From the NCBI RefSeq assembly GCF_018614035.1, contig NZ_JAGGPA010000047.1:1-62048 (forward strand): a DNA stretch of 62,048 nucleotides. The letters are read 5' to 3'. Each line of letters opens with the position of its first letter. Position 1 is the stretch's first letter. Under the pieces are notes generated by a model. That model made no database searches. It saw only the letters and a list, made by a program, of their open reading frames with translations, and had not been told where the DNA came from. The position numbers and the translations under genes were made by a program. Source of the DNA: Streptomyces sp. ISL-96. Lineage in GTDB: Bacteria; Actinomycetota; Actinomycetes; Streptomycetales; Streptomycetaceae. Of the stretch, positions 25,126 to 34,300 are shown one piece after another.

Positions 25126-25355
25126 ACGAAATGCGAAACCTCTCGGAGTCTCGGCACGCGCCCAAACTCCGTGAAATCGCAAATCAATCGCAAAGTCGAC
25201 CGCCTCAGTGCGGTCAGGTCACGGTAAGGGAGAGTACGCGCCACGGGGCGCTCCAGGTCCTCGTTCTTTACGAGAACTCAACGGCGCCGGGCAATGGGAT
25301 TCAAACGATCTATAACCATACGCACCCTCCCCCCCTTATGGCAAACCGACCCCGC
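25126..25355. other. Promoter/leader region of the helicase gene
   Basis: 230 bases between the lipoprotein stop and the helicase start (both minus strand), more AT-rich than its surroundings. It should contain the helicase promoter and leader. No specific element is identified. Confidence 0.4.
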
Positions 25356-25961
25356 CTAAGCGGGTCCCACCTGCGGTGATGCCGCCGGCTCCCGCCGCAT
25401 TTCGCGCCGCGTCCCCATCGCCGCCGTCTGCGTGTCCGCCGCCGGTGACGCAGAGGGCGGCGGAGGGCTCGGCTCCGGCTCGGACGGCTCCGGAGGCGGC
25501 GGCTCCGTGGCCGGCGGCGGCTCCGGCGGCTCCGGCGGCCGGGTCGGCTCGGGCGGCTCCTGCGTCGGCGTCGGCACCCCGGGGCGTGGCTTCGGCGGGG
25601 TGCCGCCGCGCCGGGGCGGGACGTCGGCGCTCTTCGAGGGCGCGGCCGAGGCCCCCGGCGACGCGCCGGGGCTCGCCGACGCATCGTCCCCGGCCTTGCC
25701 GTCATCCGCCTTGTCACCGCCGTCGTGGCCGACCGCTGCCCCGCGTCCGCCCGTACGTCCGATTCCTGCCCCGCGCTGCGCCGTCCCGCCGTCGGGCTCC
25801 GCCGCCGCTGCCCCTTGCCGGGCGGCCGCCGACCGGGACGGGGCCGGCTTGCCCTCCTCGTCGTCGCTCACGCTCATGCAGCCCGCGGACGCCGCGACCG
25901 CGAGTACGGCAACGGCCAATCTGGCAGGGGCCAAACGGACACGACGGGGCAACTGGCGCAC
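25356..25961 (-). CDS. Pro-rich lipoprotein
   Basis: A 201-aa protein. GTG 25961 is chosen because GGAGG then lies about eight bases upstream; a GTG at 25970 would abut the site. Signal peptide with lipobox ASAGC (Cys ~28). The mature part is low complexity: Ala/Asp/Gly-rich, then long Pro/Glu runs (PEPPEPPPATEPPPPEPSEPEP), probably a flexible wall-spanning segment with no folded domain. Its function cannot be inferred. Confidence 0.7.
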   Translation of the reverse strand: MRQLPRRVRLAPARLAVAVLAVAASAGCMSVSDDEEGKPAPSRSAAARQGAAAAEPDGGTAQRGAGIGRTGGRGAAVGHDGGDKADDGKAGDDASASPGASPGASAAPSKSADVPPRRGGTPPKPRPGVPTPTQEPPEPTRPPEPPEPPPATEPPPPEPSEPEPSPPPPSASPAADTQTAAMGTRREMRREPAASPQVGPA

Positions 25962-26052
25962 GGGGCGCACCTCCGGGGCACGGCGGGCGGGATTTCACTG
26001 CCCAACTCCCTTTGGCCCACAAGGGACACGCCAAAGCGCCACCCTGGGCCTC

Positions 26053-26415
26053 CTACCCCACCAGCCCCCGCGCGAGTTCGAACCCCAGAAAGACCGCGCC
26101 GAGCCCCACCAGCAACGAAGCACCCACATTGGCCACGGCAAGAAACCTCCAGCCCCGCTCGGCCAGCCGAAGCGTCTCGTAGCTGAAGGTCGAGTACGTC
26201 GAAAGGGCCCCGCACAGCCCGGTCCCGAGCAGCGCGTACGTCCCCGAGGACACCAGCGCCCCCGTCAGCACCCCCAGCACCAGGCTCGCCCCCGCGTTCA
26301 CCACGAACGTCCCCCACGGGAACACCGAGTCGTGCCGCGCCTGCACCGCACGGTCCGTCAGATACCGCAGCGGCGCCCCGACCGCCGCCCCCACCGCCAC
26401 CAGCAGCCAGGTCAC
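26053..26415 (-). CDS. crcB: Fluoride channel CrcB, second copy
   Basis: A 120-aa four-helix membrane protein of the CrcB/Fluc family, which exports fluoride as an antiparallel dimer. It begins at GTG 26415 (MTWLLVAVGAAVGAPLRYL), overlapping the stop of the first crcB gene (GTGA). Family motifs seen: GAPLRYL near the start, WGTFVVNAGASLVLG, and GALSTYSTFSYE (the phenylalanine-box/Na-site region). Two different crcB genes in tandem are typical of actinobacteria, where the two subunits form a heterodimer of opposite topology. Confidence 0.9.
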   Translation of the reverse strand: MTWLLVAVGAAVGAPLRYLTDRAVQARHDSVFPWGTFVVNAGASLVLGVLTGALVSSGTYALLGTGLCGALSTYSTFSYETLRLAERGWRFLAVANVGASLLVGLGAVFLGFELARGLVG

Positions 26416-26912
26416 CCCGCGGCCCCCGCCCGCGCCACGGCGGCCCGCGTCACCACCACGCCGAGCCACACCGCACCCATCGCCCCCGCCAACGTCCCGG
26501 CGGCGTACGCCATCGCGGCGAGCGCGTCCCCCCGCTCCAGCAGCCGCGCCACATCCACGGCGTACGTCGAGAAGGTCGTGAAGCCACCCAGCACGCCGAC
26601 CCCGAGGAACGGCCGCAGCAGCGCATGCCCGCGCCCCTGCTCGCTCACCAGCACCATCAGGACGCCGATCAGGGCGCACCCCACCACATTGACGCCGAAG
26701 ACCGTCCACACGCTCCCGGGCCACAGAACCGTCGCCCCGTACCTGGCCAGCGCCCCCAGCACGCCGCCCGCCGAGAGCGCCGCGAGCACCCGCCACTTGC
26801 CGCGCCCGGCGGTCTCGGCACGCTGGGCGGCCACATGGAGATCGACATCCGGATCGATCACACCACCAGAACCACCAGAACCACCACCAGAACCGGTCGC
26901 CGCGTCACTCAC
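26412..26912 (-). CDS. crcB: Fluoride channel CrcB, first copy
   Basis: A 166-aa membrane protein; GTG 26912 overlaps the stop of the zincin gene (GTGA). A ~45-residue hydrophilic Gly/Asp-rich N-terminus precedes the channel domain: LSAGGVLGALARYG, VNVVGCALIGVLMVL, GGFTTFSTYAVDVARL, and a last helix with WLGVVVTRAAV. It pairs with the adjacent second CrcB. I see no fluoride riboswitch, because the genes sit inside a coupled operon. Confidence 0.9.
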   Translation of the reverse strand: MSDAATGSGGGSGGSGGVIDPDVDLHVAAQRAETAGRGKWRVLAALSAGGVLGALARYGATVLWPGSVWTVFGVNVVGCALIGVLMVLVSEQGRGHALLRPFLGVGVLGGFTTFSTYAVDVARLLERGDALAAMAYAAGTLAGAMGAVWLGVVVTRAAVARAGAAG

Positions 26913-27271
26913 CCGTACCCCAGCGCGTGCAGCCTCTCGTCGTCGATCCCGAAGTGGTGCGCCACCTCGTGTACGACGGTGATCTCCGTCTCCGCGACGA
27001 CGTCTTCCCGCGACTCGCACATCCGCAGCGTCGGCCCCCGGTAGATCGTGATCCGGTCCGGCAGCACGCCGGCGTACCACTCGCCACGGTCCGTCAACGG
27101 GGTTCCCTCGTACAGGCCCAGCAGATCGGGACCGTGGTCGGGATCGTCCGTAGCCGGCTCGTCCTCCACGAACACCGCGACGTTGTCCATCAGTCGCGTC
27201 AGCTCCGGCGGGATCCTGTCCAGCGCCTCGGCGACCAGTTCCTCGAACTCCTCACGCGTCATCTCCAGCAC
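26909..27271 (-). CDS. Metallopeptidase-like zincin (PF06262 type)
   Basis: A 120-aa protein, start VLEMTREEFEELVAEAL (GTG 27271; ATG 27262 possible). It has the small minimal-zincin layout: helix with DRIPPELTRLMDNVAVFVED, the motif GLYEGTPLT, strand DRITIYRGP, and the zinc site HEVAHHFGIDDERLH, i.e. HExxH followed by GxxxxRL. It is cytosolic. Its physiological substrate is unknown. The gene overlaps the first crcB by GTGA, so the three genes form one unit. Confidence 0.85.
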   Translation of the reverse strand: MLEMTREEFEELVAEALDRIPPELTRLMDNVAVFVEDEPATDDPDHGPDLLGLYEGTPLTDRGEWYAGVLPDRITIYRGPTLRMCESREDVVAETEITVVHEVAHHFGIDDERLHALGYG

Positions 27272-27357
27272 CCGGCCATTGTCACGTAAATCCGTGCGAC
27301 GGGGTGGGCCGTGCACCGGTGGGCATGGGGCCCCGCCCGGATGGGCATACGGGACCA

Positions 27358-28953
27358 ATGGCCCGCGCCCCTTTCCGTGCCAAGCCGAACTGGCCGCCGA
27401 ACCTGCCCCTGCTCCGGCCGCTGACCCGGCTGCAACGCCACTACCGCTCGCGTCACCTCGACCCCACCAGCGCCCTCGTACACACCCCGCACCCCTACGC
27501 ACGGGTACTCGGCCTCGCCGCGGTGGTCCTCGTCGGCGCCTGGCTCGGCCTGCTGATCGTCGGCAGCGTCCGTACGCCGGTCGGCCCGATGGACACGACC
27601 ATGACGCTGCGCGCGTCCACCGCCGGCGGCACGAAGATCAACGTCTCCCCGCTGGGCGCCCTCGAGCTCAACACCCACGTCGCCCCCATCCGCCTGGACG
27701 TGGACGTCGACCAGCTGGACCCGGTCCGCTCCCAGGCCCTGGTCGAGCACCCCGAACGCCTCTCCGGCCTCCAGGAAGAGATCACCCAGGACGTGGCCGA
27801 CGGCACGACCGACCTGGCCGTACGTTCCTGTGTCGCCGTGGTGTCGGGCGCCACCGCCCTCGGCCTCGCCGTCTACCGGCGCCCACGCCGCGCCCTGGCG
27901 GCGGGCGGCCTCGCGCTCGCCCTGCTGACGGCGTCGGGCATCAGCGCGTACGCCACCTGGAACCCGAAGTCGGTCCTGGAGCCCAAGTTCTCCGGGCTCC
28001 TGTCCTCCGCGCCCTCCCTGGTCGGCAACGCGCGCAGCATCGTCAGCGAGTTCGACGTCTACCAGAAGGAGCTGGCGCGCCTGGTCACCAATGTGACGAA
28101 GCTGTACGACGCTACTTCGACCCTCCCGGCCTACCGGCCCGACCCGGCCACGATGCGCGTCCTCCACGTGTCCGACATCCACCTGAACCCGGCCTCGTGG
28201 CACATCATCGGCTCGCTCGTCGAGCAGTACGACATCGATGTGATCATCGACTCCGGCGACACCATGGACCACGGCACGGCTGCCGAGAACGGCTTCCTGG
28301 ACCCGATCCCGGACCTCGGCGCCCCGTACGTCTGGGTCCGCGGCAACCACGATTCGCTCGCCACCCAGCGCTACCTCGAAGGCATGGGGGACGGCGTACA
28401 CGTCCTGGACGAGGGGAAGGCGGTCACGGTCGCGGGGCTGCGGGTGGCGGGCACGGGCGATCCGCAGTTCACCCCGGACCGCTCGGTCGAGGCGCAGGGC
28501 GACCCGGCTGAACGCATGGCGGGCATCCGCCTCGCCTCGGCCCTGCGCGACCAGCGGCGCGCCGGCACGCCCGTCGACATCGCGGTGGCGCACAACCCGG
28601 TCGCGGCCCGCGAAACGGACGGCACAGTTCCGCTCGTCCTGGCCGGACACGTCCACAACCGCAAGACCGAGGTCCTCGACCACGGCACCCGCCTCAAGAT
28701 CGAAGGCTCGACGGGCGGCGGCGGGCTGCGGGCGCTGCAGAACGAAGAGCCGGAGAAGGTCCGTACGTCAGTCCTCTACCTGGACCGTACGACCAAGCGG
28801 CTACAGGCGTGGGACGAGGTCACGCTGGGCGGCCTGGGCCTGACAACGGCCGAGGTCAGCCGCCACCTCCCGGAGGAGAACAGGCCCGGCGCGCCCCCTC
28901 CGCCGACCCCCTCCCCAGCCCCTTCCGCCACGCCCCCCTCACCCTCCCCGTAA
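27358..28953 (+). CDS. Membrane-anchored metallophosphoesterase
   Basis: A 531-aa protein starting MARAPFRAKP (ATG 27358, GGGA upstream). Two hydrophobic segments flank an extracytoplasmic-looking domain: VLGLAAVVLVGAWLGLLIVG (~60) and VAVVSGATALGL...LALALLTASG (~160-195). The phosphoesterase domain begins near 265 with the metal-binding series VSDIHLNP, DSGDTMDHG, RGNHDS, AHNP and AGHVHNRK, all complete. The C-terminal tail is Pro-rich. It is divergent from the zincin/crcB operon with overlapping upstream regions. Substrate unknown. Confidence 0.88.
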   Translation: MARAPFRAKPNWPPNLPLLRPLTRLQRHYRSRHLDPTSALVHTPHPYARVLGLAAVVLVGAWLGLLIVGSVRTPVGPMDTTMTLRASTAGGTKINVSPLGALELNTHVAPIRLDVDVDQLDPVRSQALVEHPERLSGLQEEITQDVADGTTDLAVRSCVAVVSGATALGLAVYRRPRRALAAGGLALALLTASGISAYATWNPKSVLEPKFSGLLSSAPSLVGNARSIVSEFDVYQKELARLVTNVTKLYDATSTLPAYRPDPATMRVLHVSDIHLNPASWHIIGSLVEQYDIDVIIDSGDTMDHGTAAENGFLDPIPDLGAPYVWVRGNHDSLATQRYLEGMGDGVHVLDEGKAVTVAGLRVAGTGDPQFTPDRSVEAQGDPAERMAGIRLASALRDQRRAGTPVDIAVAHNPVAARETDGTVPLVLAGHVHNRKTEVLDHGTRLKIEGSTGGGGLRALQNEEPEKVRTSVLYLDRTTKRLQAWDEVTLGGLGLTTAEVSRHLPEENRPGAPPPPTPSPAPSATPPSPSP

Positions 28954-28959
28954 ACCGTT

Positions 28960-28989
28960 TTGGCGAACGGTGCCGCCATCCCATATGCT
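28960..28989 (+). promoter_or_regulatory. Promoter of the tRNA-Glu/Asp/Phe cluster
   Basis: TTGGCG (28960-28965) and TATGCT (28984-28989) with an 18-base spacer, about 45 bases upstream of tRNA-Glu. It fits a housekeeping-sigma promoter. Confidence 0.5.
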
Positions 28990-29032
28990 TCTGACGTCCC
29001 CGACGCGCTGCAAAGCGCCCAGGCGGGCTCTA

Positions 29033-29105
29033 GCCCTCATCGTCTAGTGGCCCAGGACGCCGCCCTTTCAAGGCGGTAGCACGGGTTCGAATCCCGTTGG
29101 GGGCA
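29033..29105 (+). tRNA. tRNA-Glu (UUC)
   Basis: 73 nt: acceptor GCCCTCA/TGGGGGC, anticodon stem CCGCC/GGCGG with loop CTTTCAA (anticodon TTC), T-loop TTCGAAT. First of three clustered tRNA genes; CCA is not encoded. Confidence 0.95.
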
Positions 29106-29144
29106 CGCACAACCGTGTGCGAGACTTGGTCTCGCACCACGCTT

Positions 29145-29219
29145 GGTCCTGTGGAGCAGTTTGGAGTGCTCGCCACCCTGTCAAGGTGGAGGCCGCGGGT
29201 TCAAATCCCGTCAGGACCG
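29145..29219 (+). tRNA. tRNA-Asp (GUC), copy 1
   Basis: 75 nt: acceptor GGTCCTG/CAGGACC, anticodon loop CTGTCAA (GTC), T-loop TTCAAAT. Identical to the copy at 35326. Confidence 0.95.
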
Positions 29220-29241
29220 CTGCGGATCGCGAGATCCGAGT

Positions 29242-29318
29242 GGCTGGGTAGCTCAGTTGGTACGAGCGATCGCCTGAAAAGCGATAGGTCGCCGGTTCGA
29301 TCCCGGCCCCAGCCACCA
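29242..29318 (+). tRNA. tRNA-Phe (GAA)
   Basis: Acceptor GGCTGGG/CCCAGCC, anticodon stem ATCGC/GCGAT with loop CTGAAAA (GAA), T-loop TTCGATC, CCA encoded (29316-29318). Confidence 0.95.
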
Positions 29319-29323
29319 CTTCG

Positions 29324-29353
29324 AAGACCCCCGCCCACCGGACGGGGGTCTTT
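29324..29353 (+). terminator. Terminator of the tRNA cluster
   Basis: AAGACCCCCG (29324-29333) pairs with CGGGGGTCTT (29343-29352), followed by T. It lies immediately after tRNA-Phe. Confidence 0.75.
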
Positions 29354-29376
29354 GCGTACCCCCACCCCTTACTTCG

Positions 29377-29402
29377 AAGGCCCCGTCAATGGACGGGGCC
29401 TT
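29377..29402 (-). terminator. Terminator of the CcdA/DsbA-like operon
   Basis: AAGGCCCCGTC (29377-29387) pairs with GACGGGGCCTT (29392-29402), five bases past the stop of the minus-strand membrane gene. Confidence 0.7.
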
Positions 29403-29407
29403 TCGCG

Positions 29408-30244
29408 TTATCCCTCCTCCGCCGGGGCCTTGCGGCGCCAGGAGCGCAAGGCGAGTGCCACTCCCACCACCGCCACCACGCCGGTCAGCAGCACCGCGTC
29501 CGGCACCGACTCGCCGAGCCCGCTCACCCACTCCTCGACGGCGAACGAGTCGTCCACGTCCAGCAGCCCGGGCAGAGCGGTCGTCCCGTCGAAGACGAGG
29601 AAGAGCGCGCCCAGTGCAATGAAGAACAGCCCGGACAACAGCGACGTGGTGTGCAGCTCGAAGCGCCCGGCCTTGAACGCGCGCCCCCGCAGCCACTGCC
29701 GCTTCCCCAGCCCGAACCGTTCCCAGAGCAGCGCGAGCAGGAAGAGCGGCACGGCCATGCCCAGCGCGTAGACGGCCAGCAGCAGTCCGCCGTACGCCGG
29801 GCTGCCGCTCACGGCCGCGACCGTGAGGACGCTGCCGAGGATGGGGCCCGCGCAGAACCCCGCCAGGCCGTAGACGGCCCCCAGGGCGTACACCGACGCC
29901 GCCGTCGTCGGCCGGATCCGCCCGGACAGGGCGGCGATACGGCGTGAGGCGAATCCTCTGCCGAGGATCTGCGCGACACCGAGCGCGATGATCAGCCAGC
30001 CGCCGGCGAGGACGAGCTGGTCGCGGTGCCCGTAGAAGAGCCGCCCGGCGTACGAGCCGGCCGCGCCCAGCGGCACGAGGGTGGTGGCCAGTCCGGCGTA
30101 GAAGATGCCGGTCCTGGCCATCAGGCGTGACGCCGAGTCGATGGAGTACGCGAAGAAGGCGGGGAGGAGGAGTGCGCTGCACGGGCTGAGCAGGGCGAGC
30201 AGACCGCCGAGGAAGGCGGCCAGGTACCCGATGTCCGCGCTCAC
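29408..30244 (-). CDS. CcdA/DsbD-type thiol-disulfide membrane transporter
   Basis: A 278-aa protein with six or more hydrophobic helices. The family Cys sites are present: LLSPCSALLLPAFF in helix 1 and GFCAGPILGS in helix 4. These carry reducing equivalents from cytoplasmic thioredoxin to extracytoplasmic thiol proteins such as the DsbA-like partner or cytochrome c maturation factors. The GTG overlaps the stop of the DsbA-like gene (GTGA). A loop with a basic helix (WERFGLGKRQWLRG) and a charged C-terminus (RSWRRKAPAEEG) are cytosolic. Confidence 0.88.
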   Translation of the reverse strand: MSADIGYLAAFLGGLLALLSPCSALLLPAFFAYSIDSASRLMARTGIFYAGLATTLVPLGAAGSYAGRLFYGHRDQLVLAGGWLIIALGVAQILGRGFASRRIAALSGRIRPTTAASVYALGAVYGLAGFCAGPILGSVLTVAAVSGSPAYGGLLLAVYALGMAVPLFLLALLWERFGLGKRQWLRGRAFKAGRFELHTTSLLSGLFFIALGALFLVFDGTTALPGLLDVDDSFAVEEWVSGLGESVPDAVLLTGVVAVVGVALALRSWRRKAPAEEG

Positions 30245-30990
30245 TTGGCGGCCTTCGCTGCCTTCTCCGCCTTCGCTGCCTCCGCTGCCGCCTCGATGGC
30301 CGTGGTGAAGGTCTCAGCGGGCTGGGCGCCGGCGATCGGGCGGCCGTTGACGAGGAAGGACGGTGTGGAGGTGGCGCCCAGCTGGTACGCCTCCTCCTGG
30401 TCCTTCTCCACGGCCTTCACGGCGGCTTCGCTGCCGGTGTCCCGGGTGAAGCGGGCGAGGTCCTTCACCCCGGCCTCCTCGGCCAGCGCCTTCAGCCGGG
30501 CGTGGCCGAAGCCCTTCTCCTTGGCGCCGTCGGCGTACGCGGCCGCGTGGAACTGCCAGAAGCGGCCCTGCTGCCCGGCCGCCCATGCTCCGCGGGCCGC
30601 CGCGTCCGACTCCTCGCCGAAGATCGGGAAGTTGCGCCATTCGATGCGCAGGGTGCCGTTGTCGACGTACTTCTTCACGAGGTCGGGCTCGGTGTCGCGG
30701 GCGAACTTTCCGCAGTAGCCGCACTTGAAGTCGGCGTACTCGATGAGGACGACGGGCGCGTCCGCCCTGCCCTGTGCGAGCGCGTCCTTGGCGTCGCGCC
30801 GGGCGAGCTTCGCCAGCTCGGGGTAGACGCCGGTCTGCGGATCGGCGGAGGCCTCGTCGGTGGAGACGGCGGTGCGGGTCTCGCCGGGCGGCTTGGTCGC
30901 GGTGTACGAGACGACGCCGAGCAGGACGGCCGCGGCGGCGACGGCCGCGCCGATGGCGACGGCCTTGGAGCGGGTACGGGAGGAGGTCAT
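30241..30990 (-). CDS. DsbA-like thioredoxin-fold protein, membrane-anchored
   Basis: A 249-aa protein from ATG 30990 (MTSSRTRSKAVAIG). One N-terminal membrane anchor or signal (AVAIGAAVAAAAVLLGVVSY) is followed by a thioredoxin fold with active site CGYC in EYADFKCGYCGKFARD and the cis-Pro loop GATSTPSFLVNG. The inserted helical domain is typical of DsbA/DSBA-like proteins of actinobacteria. The C-terminus is a charged Ala/Lys helix. It is translationally coupled to the CcdA-like gene, implying a redox pair. A longer upstream frame lacks a ribosome site. Confidence 0.88.
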   Translation of the reverse strand: MTSSRTRSKAVAIGAAVAAAAVLLGVVSYTATKPPGETRTAVSTDEASADPQTGVYPELAKLARRDAKDALAQGRADAPVVLIEYADFKCGYCGKFARDTEPDLVKKYVDNGTLRIEWRNFPIFGEESDAAARGAWAAGQQGRFWQFHAAAYADGAKEKGFGHARLKALAEEAGVKDLARFTRDTGSEAAVKAVEKDQEEAYQLGATSTPSFLVNGRPIAGAQPAETFTTAIEAAAEAAKAEKAAKAAK

Positions 30991-31311
30991 GGGTGTTCGG
31001 TACTCCTGGATGGAATGCGGGACGTGGAAGTGGGCCGGGGTGGGGCGGGGCATTTGTCCCCTACCCGACACTTCCCGCTGTGTCATTTCGCGGCTCCGCC
31101 ACGTGAGGGGTTCGGGAGCGTATCCATCCCCAGCAGCGCACTCACGGTCGCCGAACCGCCGCACCGTCGGCCGGCCTGCGGCCTGACCTGGGGCATTGGC
31201 TGTGGATCTCCTGTCCGGGGGCGTCTCGTAGAGCGTAAAGGCTTCCCCCGCACCCGCCCCGCGGAAATCGGTTCGCCAGCCGCAAGCGGCGGGTGAGATC
31301 CTGAATCAGGT
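30991..31311. other. Divergent promoter region
   Basis: 321 bases between the divergent DsbA-like and hrpA genes. It should hold both promoters. I see no clear hairpin or RNA gene. Confidence 0.4.
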
Positions 31312-34300
31312 ATGTCTACTTCCTTCGCCGACCTCCAGACCGTGCTCGGAGGGCTGCCGCTCCGCGACGCCCACCGGCTCGGCCGCCGTCTCGACGGCGC
31401 CCGTCGCATCCGCAAGCCCGACGCCCGCCAGGCCGTACTGGACGAAATCGCCGCCGAGGCGGAGAAGTCCGCCGCCCGCCTGGCGCAGCGTGCTGCCCGG
31501 ATGCCCGAGATCACGTATCCGGAGTCGCTGCCGGTCAGCCAGCGCAAGGACGACATCGCCGAGGCGATACGCGACCACCAGGTCGTGATCGTCGCGGGCG
31601 AGACCGGCTCCGGCAAGACCACGCAGATCCCGAAGATCTGCATGGAGCTCGGCCGTGGCGTGAAGGGCATGATCGGCCACACCCAGCCCCGCCGCATCGC
31701 CGCCCGCACCGTCGCCGAACGCATCGCGGACGAGCTGAAGACCCCGCTCGGCGAGGCGGTCGGCTGGAAGGTCCGGTTCACCGATCAGGTCAACCCGGAC
31801 GCCACCTTCGTCAAGCTCATGACGGACGGCATCCTGCTCGCCGAGATCCAGACGGACCGCGACCTGCGCGCGTACGACACGATCATCATCGACGAGGCCC
31901 ACGAGCGGTCGCTCAACATCGACTTCCTCCTCGGCTACCTCGCTCAGCTGCTCCCCAAGCGCCCGGACCTCAAGGTCGTCATCACCTCCGCGACCATCGA
32001 CCCGCAGCGCTTCTCCCGCCACTTCGGCGACGCGCCGATCGTCGAGGTCAGCGGCCGTACGTACCCCGTCGAGGTCCGCTACCGCCCCCTCCTCGAAGAC
32101 GACAGCGACGACTCCGACCGCGACCAGATCACCGCGATCGCCGACGCCGTCGACGAGCTCCAGGCCGAAGGCCCGGGCGACATCCTCGTCTTCCTCTCCG
32201 GCGAGCGTGAGATCCGCGACACCGCCGACGCGCTCAACAAGAAGAACCTCCGCCACACCGAGGTCCTGCCCCTCTACGCCCGCCTGTCGCACGCCGAGCA
32301 GCACCGCGTCTTCCAGCGCCACACCGGCCGCCGCATCGTCCTGGCCACCAACGTCGCCGAGACGTCGCTCACGGTCCCCGGCATCAAGTACGTGATCGAC
32401 CCGGGCACCGCCCGCATCTCCCGCTACAGCCACCGCACCAAGGTCCAGCGCCTGCCGATCGAGCGGATCAGCCAGGCCAGCGCCAACCAGCGCAAGGGCC
32501 GTTGCGGGCGTACGTCCGACGGCATCTGCATCCGGCTGTACGACGAGGACGACTTCCTCACCCGGCCCGAGTTCACCGACGCCGAGATTCTGCGTACGAA
32601 CCTCGCCTCCGTCATCCTCCAGATGACCGCCGCCGGTCTCGGCGAGATCGAGAAGTTCCCCTTCATCGATCCCCCGGACCACCGCAACATCCGCGACGGC
32701 GTGCAGCTCCTCCAGGAGCTCGGCGCGCTGGATCCGACCGAGAAGGATCCCAAGAAGCGGCTCACCGAGCAGGGCCGCAAGCTCGCCCAGCTCCCCGTCG
32801 ACCCCCGCCTGGCCCGCATGGTCCTGGAGGCCGACAAGAACGGCTGCGTACGCGAAGTCATGGTGATCGCCTCCGCGCTCTCCATCCAGGACCCGCGCGA
32901 GCGGCCCTCCGAGAAGCAGCAGCAGGCCGACCAGCAGCACGCCCGCTTCAAGGACGAGACGTCCGACTTCCTCGCCTTCCTCAACCTCTGGCGGTACGTC
33001 CGCGAGCAGCAGAAGGAGCGCGGCTCCTCCAGCTTCCGCCGGATGTGCAAGCAGGAGTACCTGAACTTCCTGCGCATTCGCGAATGGCAGGACATCTACA
33101 CCCAGCTGCGCTCCGTCGCGAAGCAGATGGGGATACACGTCAACGAGGACGACGCACCGGAGCTGTCCGTGCATCAGTCCCTCCTCGCCGGCCTGCTCTC
33201 CCACATCGGGCTGAAGGACACCGAGAAGAACGAGTACCTCGGTGCCCGCAGCGCGAAGTTCGCGATCTTCCCCGGCTCGGCGCTGTTCAAGAAGCAGCCG
33301 CGCTTCATCATGTCCGCCGAGCTGGTCGAAACGTCACGGCTGTGGGCGCGGGTCAACGCGAAGATCGAGCCGGAGTGGATCGAGCCGCTCGCCCAGCATC
33401 TCCTCAAGCGCACGTACAGCGAGCCGCACTGGGAGAAGGACCAGGCGGCCGTCATGGCGTACGAGAGGGTCACGCTGTACGGCGTCCCGATCGTCGCCCA
33501 GCGCAAGGTCAACTACGGCCGGATCGACCCGGAGACGAGCCGCGACCTTTTCATTCGCAACGCACTGGTCGAAGGTGACTGGCGTACGCACCACAAGTTC
33601 TACGCCGACAACCGCAAGCTCCTCACCGAGGTCGAGGAGCTTGAGCACCGCGCCCGCCGCCGCGACATCCTCGTGGACGACGAGACGCTCTTCGACTTCT
33701 ACGACAAGCGCATCCCCGAACACGTCGTATCGGGCGCGCACTTCGACTCCTGGTGGAAGCGCAAGAAGCGCGAAGAGCCCGAACTCCTCGATTTTGAGCG
33801 CGAGATGCTCATCAACGAGAAGGCCGGCCAGGTCACGAAGGACGACTATCCGGACTCCTGGCGGCAGGGGAAGCTCAAGTTCCGGGTGACATATCAGTTC
33901 GAGCCGGGCGCGGACGCGGACGGCGTGACCGTCCACATCCCGCTCCAGGTGCTCAACCAGGTCACCTCCGAGGGCTTCGACTGGCAGATCCCCGGCCTGC
34001 GCGAGGAAGTGGTCACCGAGCTGATCCGCTCCCTGCCCAAGCCGATCCGCCGGCATTACGTCCCGGCGCCGGATTACGCCCGCAAGTTCCTGGACCGGGC
34101 CGTCCCCCTCCAGGAGCCGCTGCCGCTGACGCTCGCGCGCGAGCTGAAGCGGATGGTCGGCGTTCCGGTCGAGGCGGACGACTTCGATCTCTCGCGCGTC
34201 CCGGACCACCTGAAGATCACGTTCCGCATCATCGACGAGCGCCGCAAGAACCTCGCCGAGGACAAGGACCTGGAGGCGCTGCGGCTGAAGCTGCGCCCCA

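Noticed and set aside
26400..27360. Fluoride riboswitch upstream of crcB
   Set aside because: The crcB genes are translationally coupled inside an operon and I could find no pseudoknot-like conserved core upstream of it.
29068..29319. Minus-strand open frame giving GFEPVLPP / GIEPATYRF-type protein across tRNA genes
   Set aside because: It is the well-known artefact of translating the complement of tRNA T-arms; the region is fully explained by three tRNA genes.
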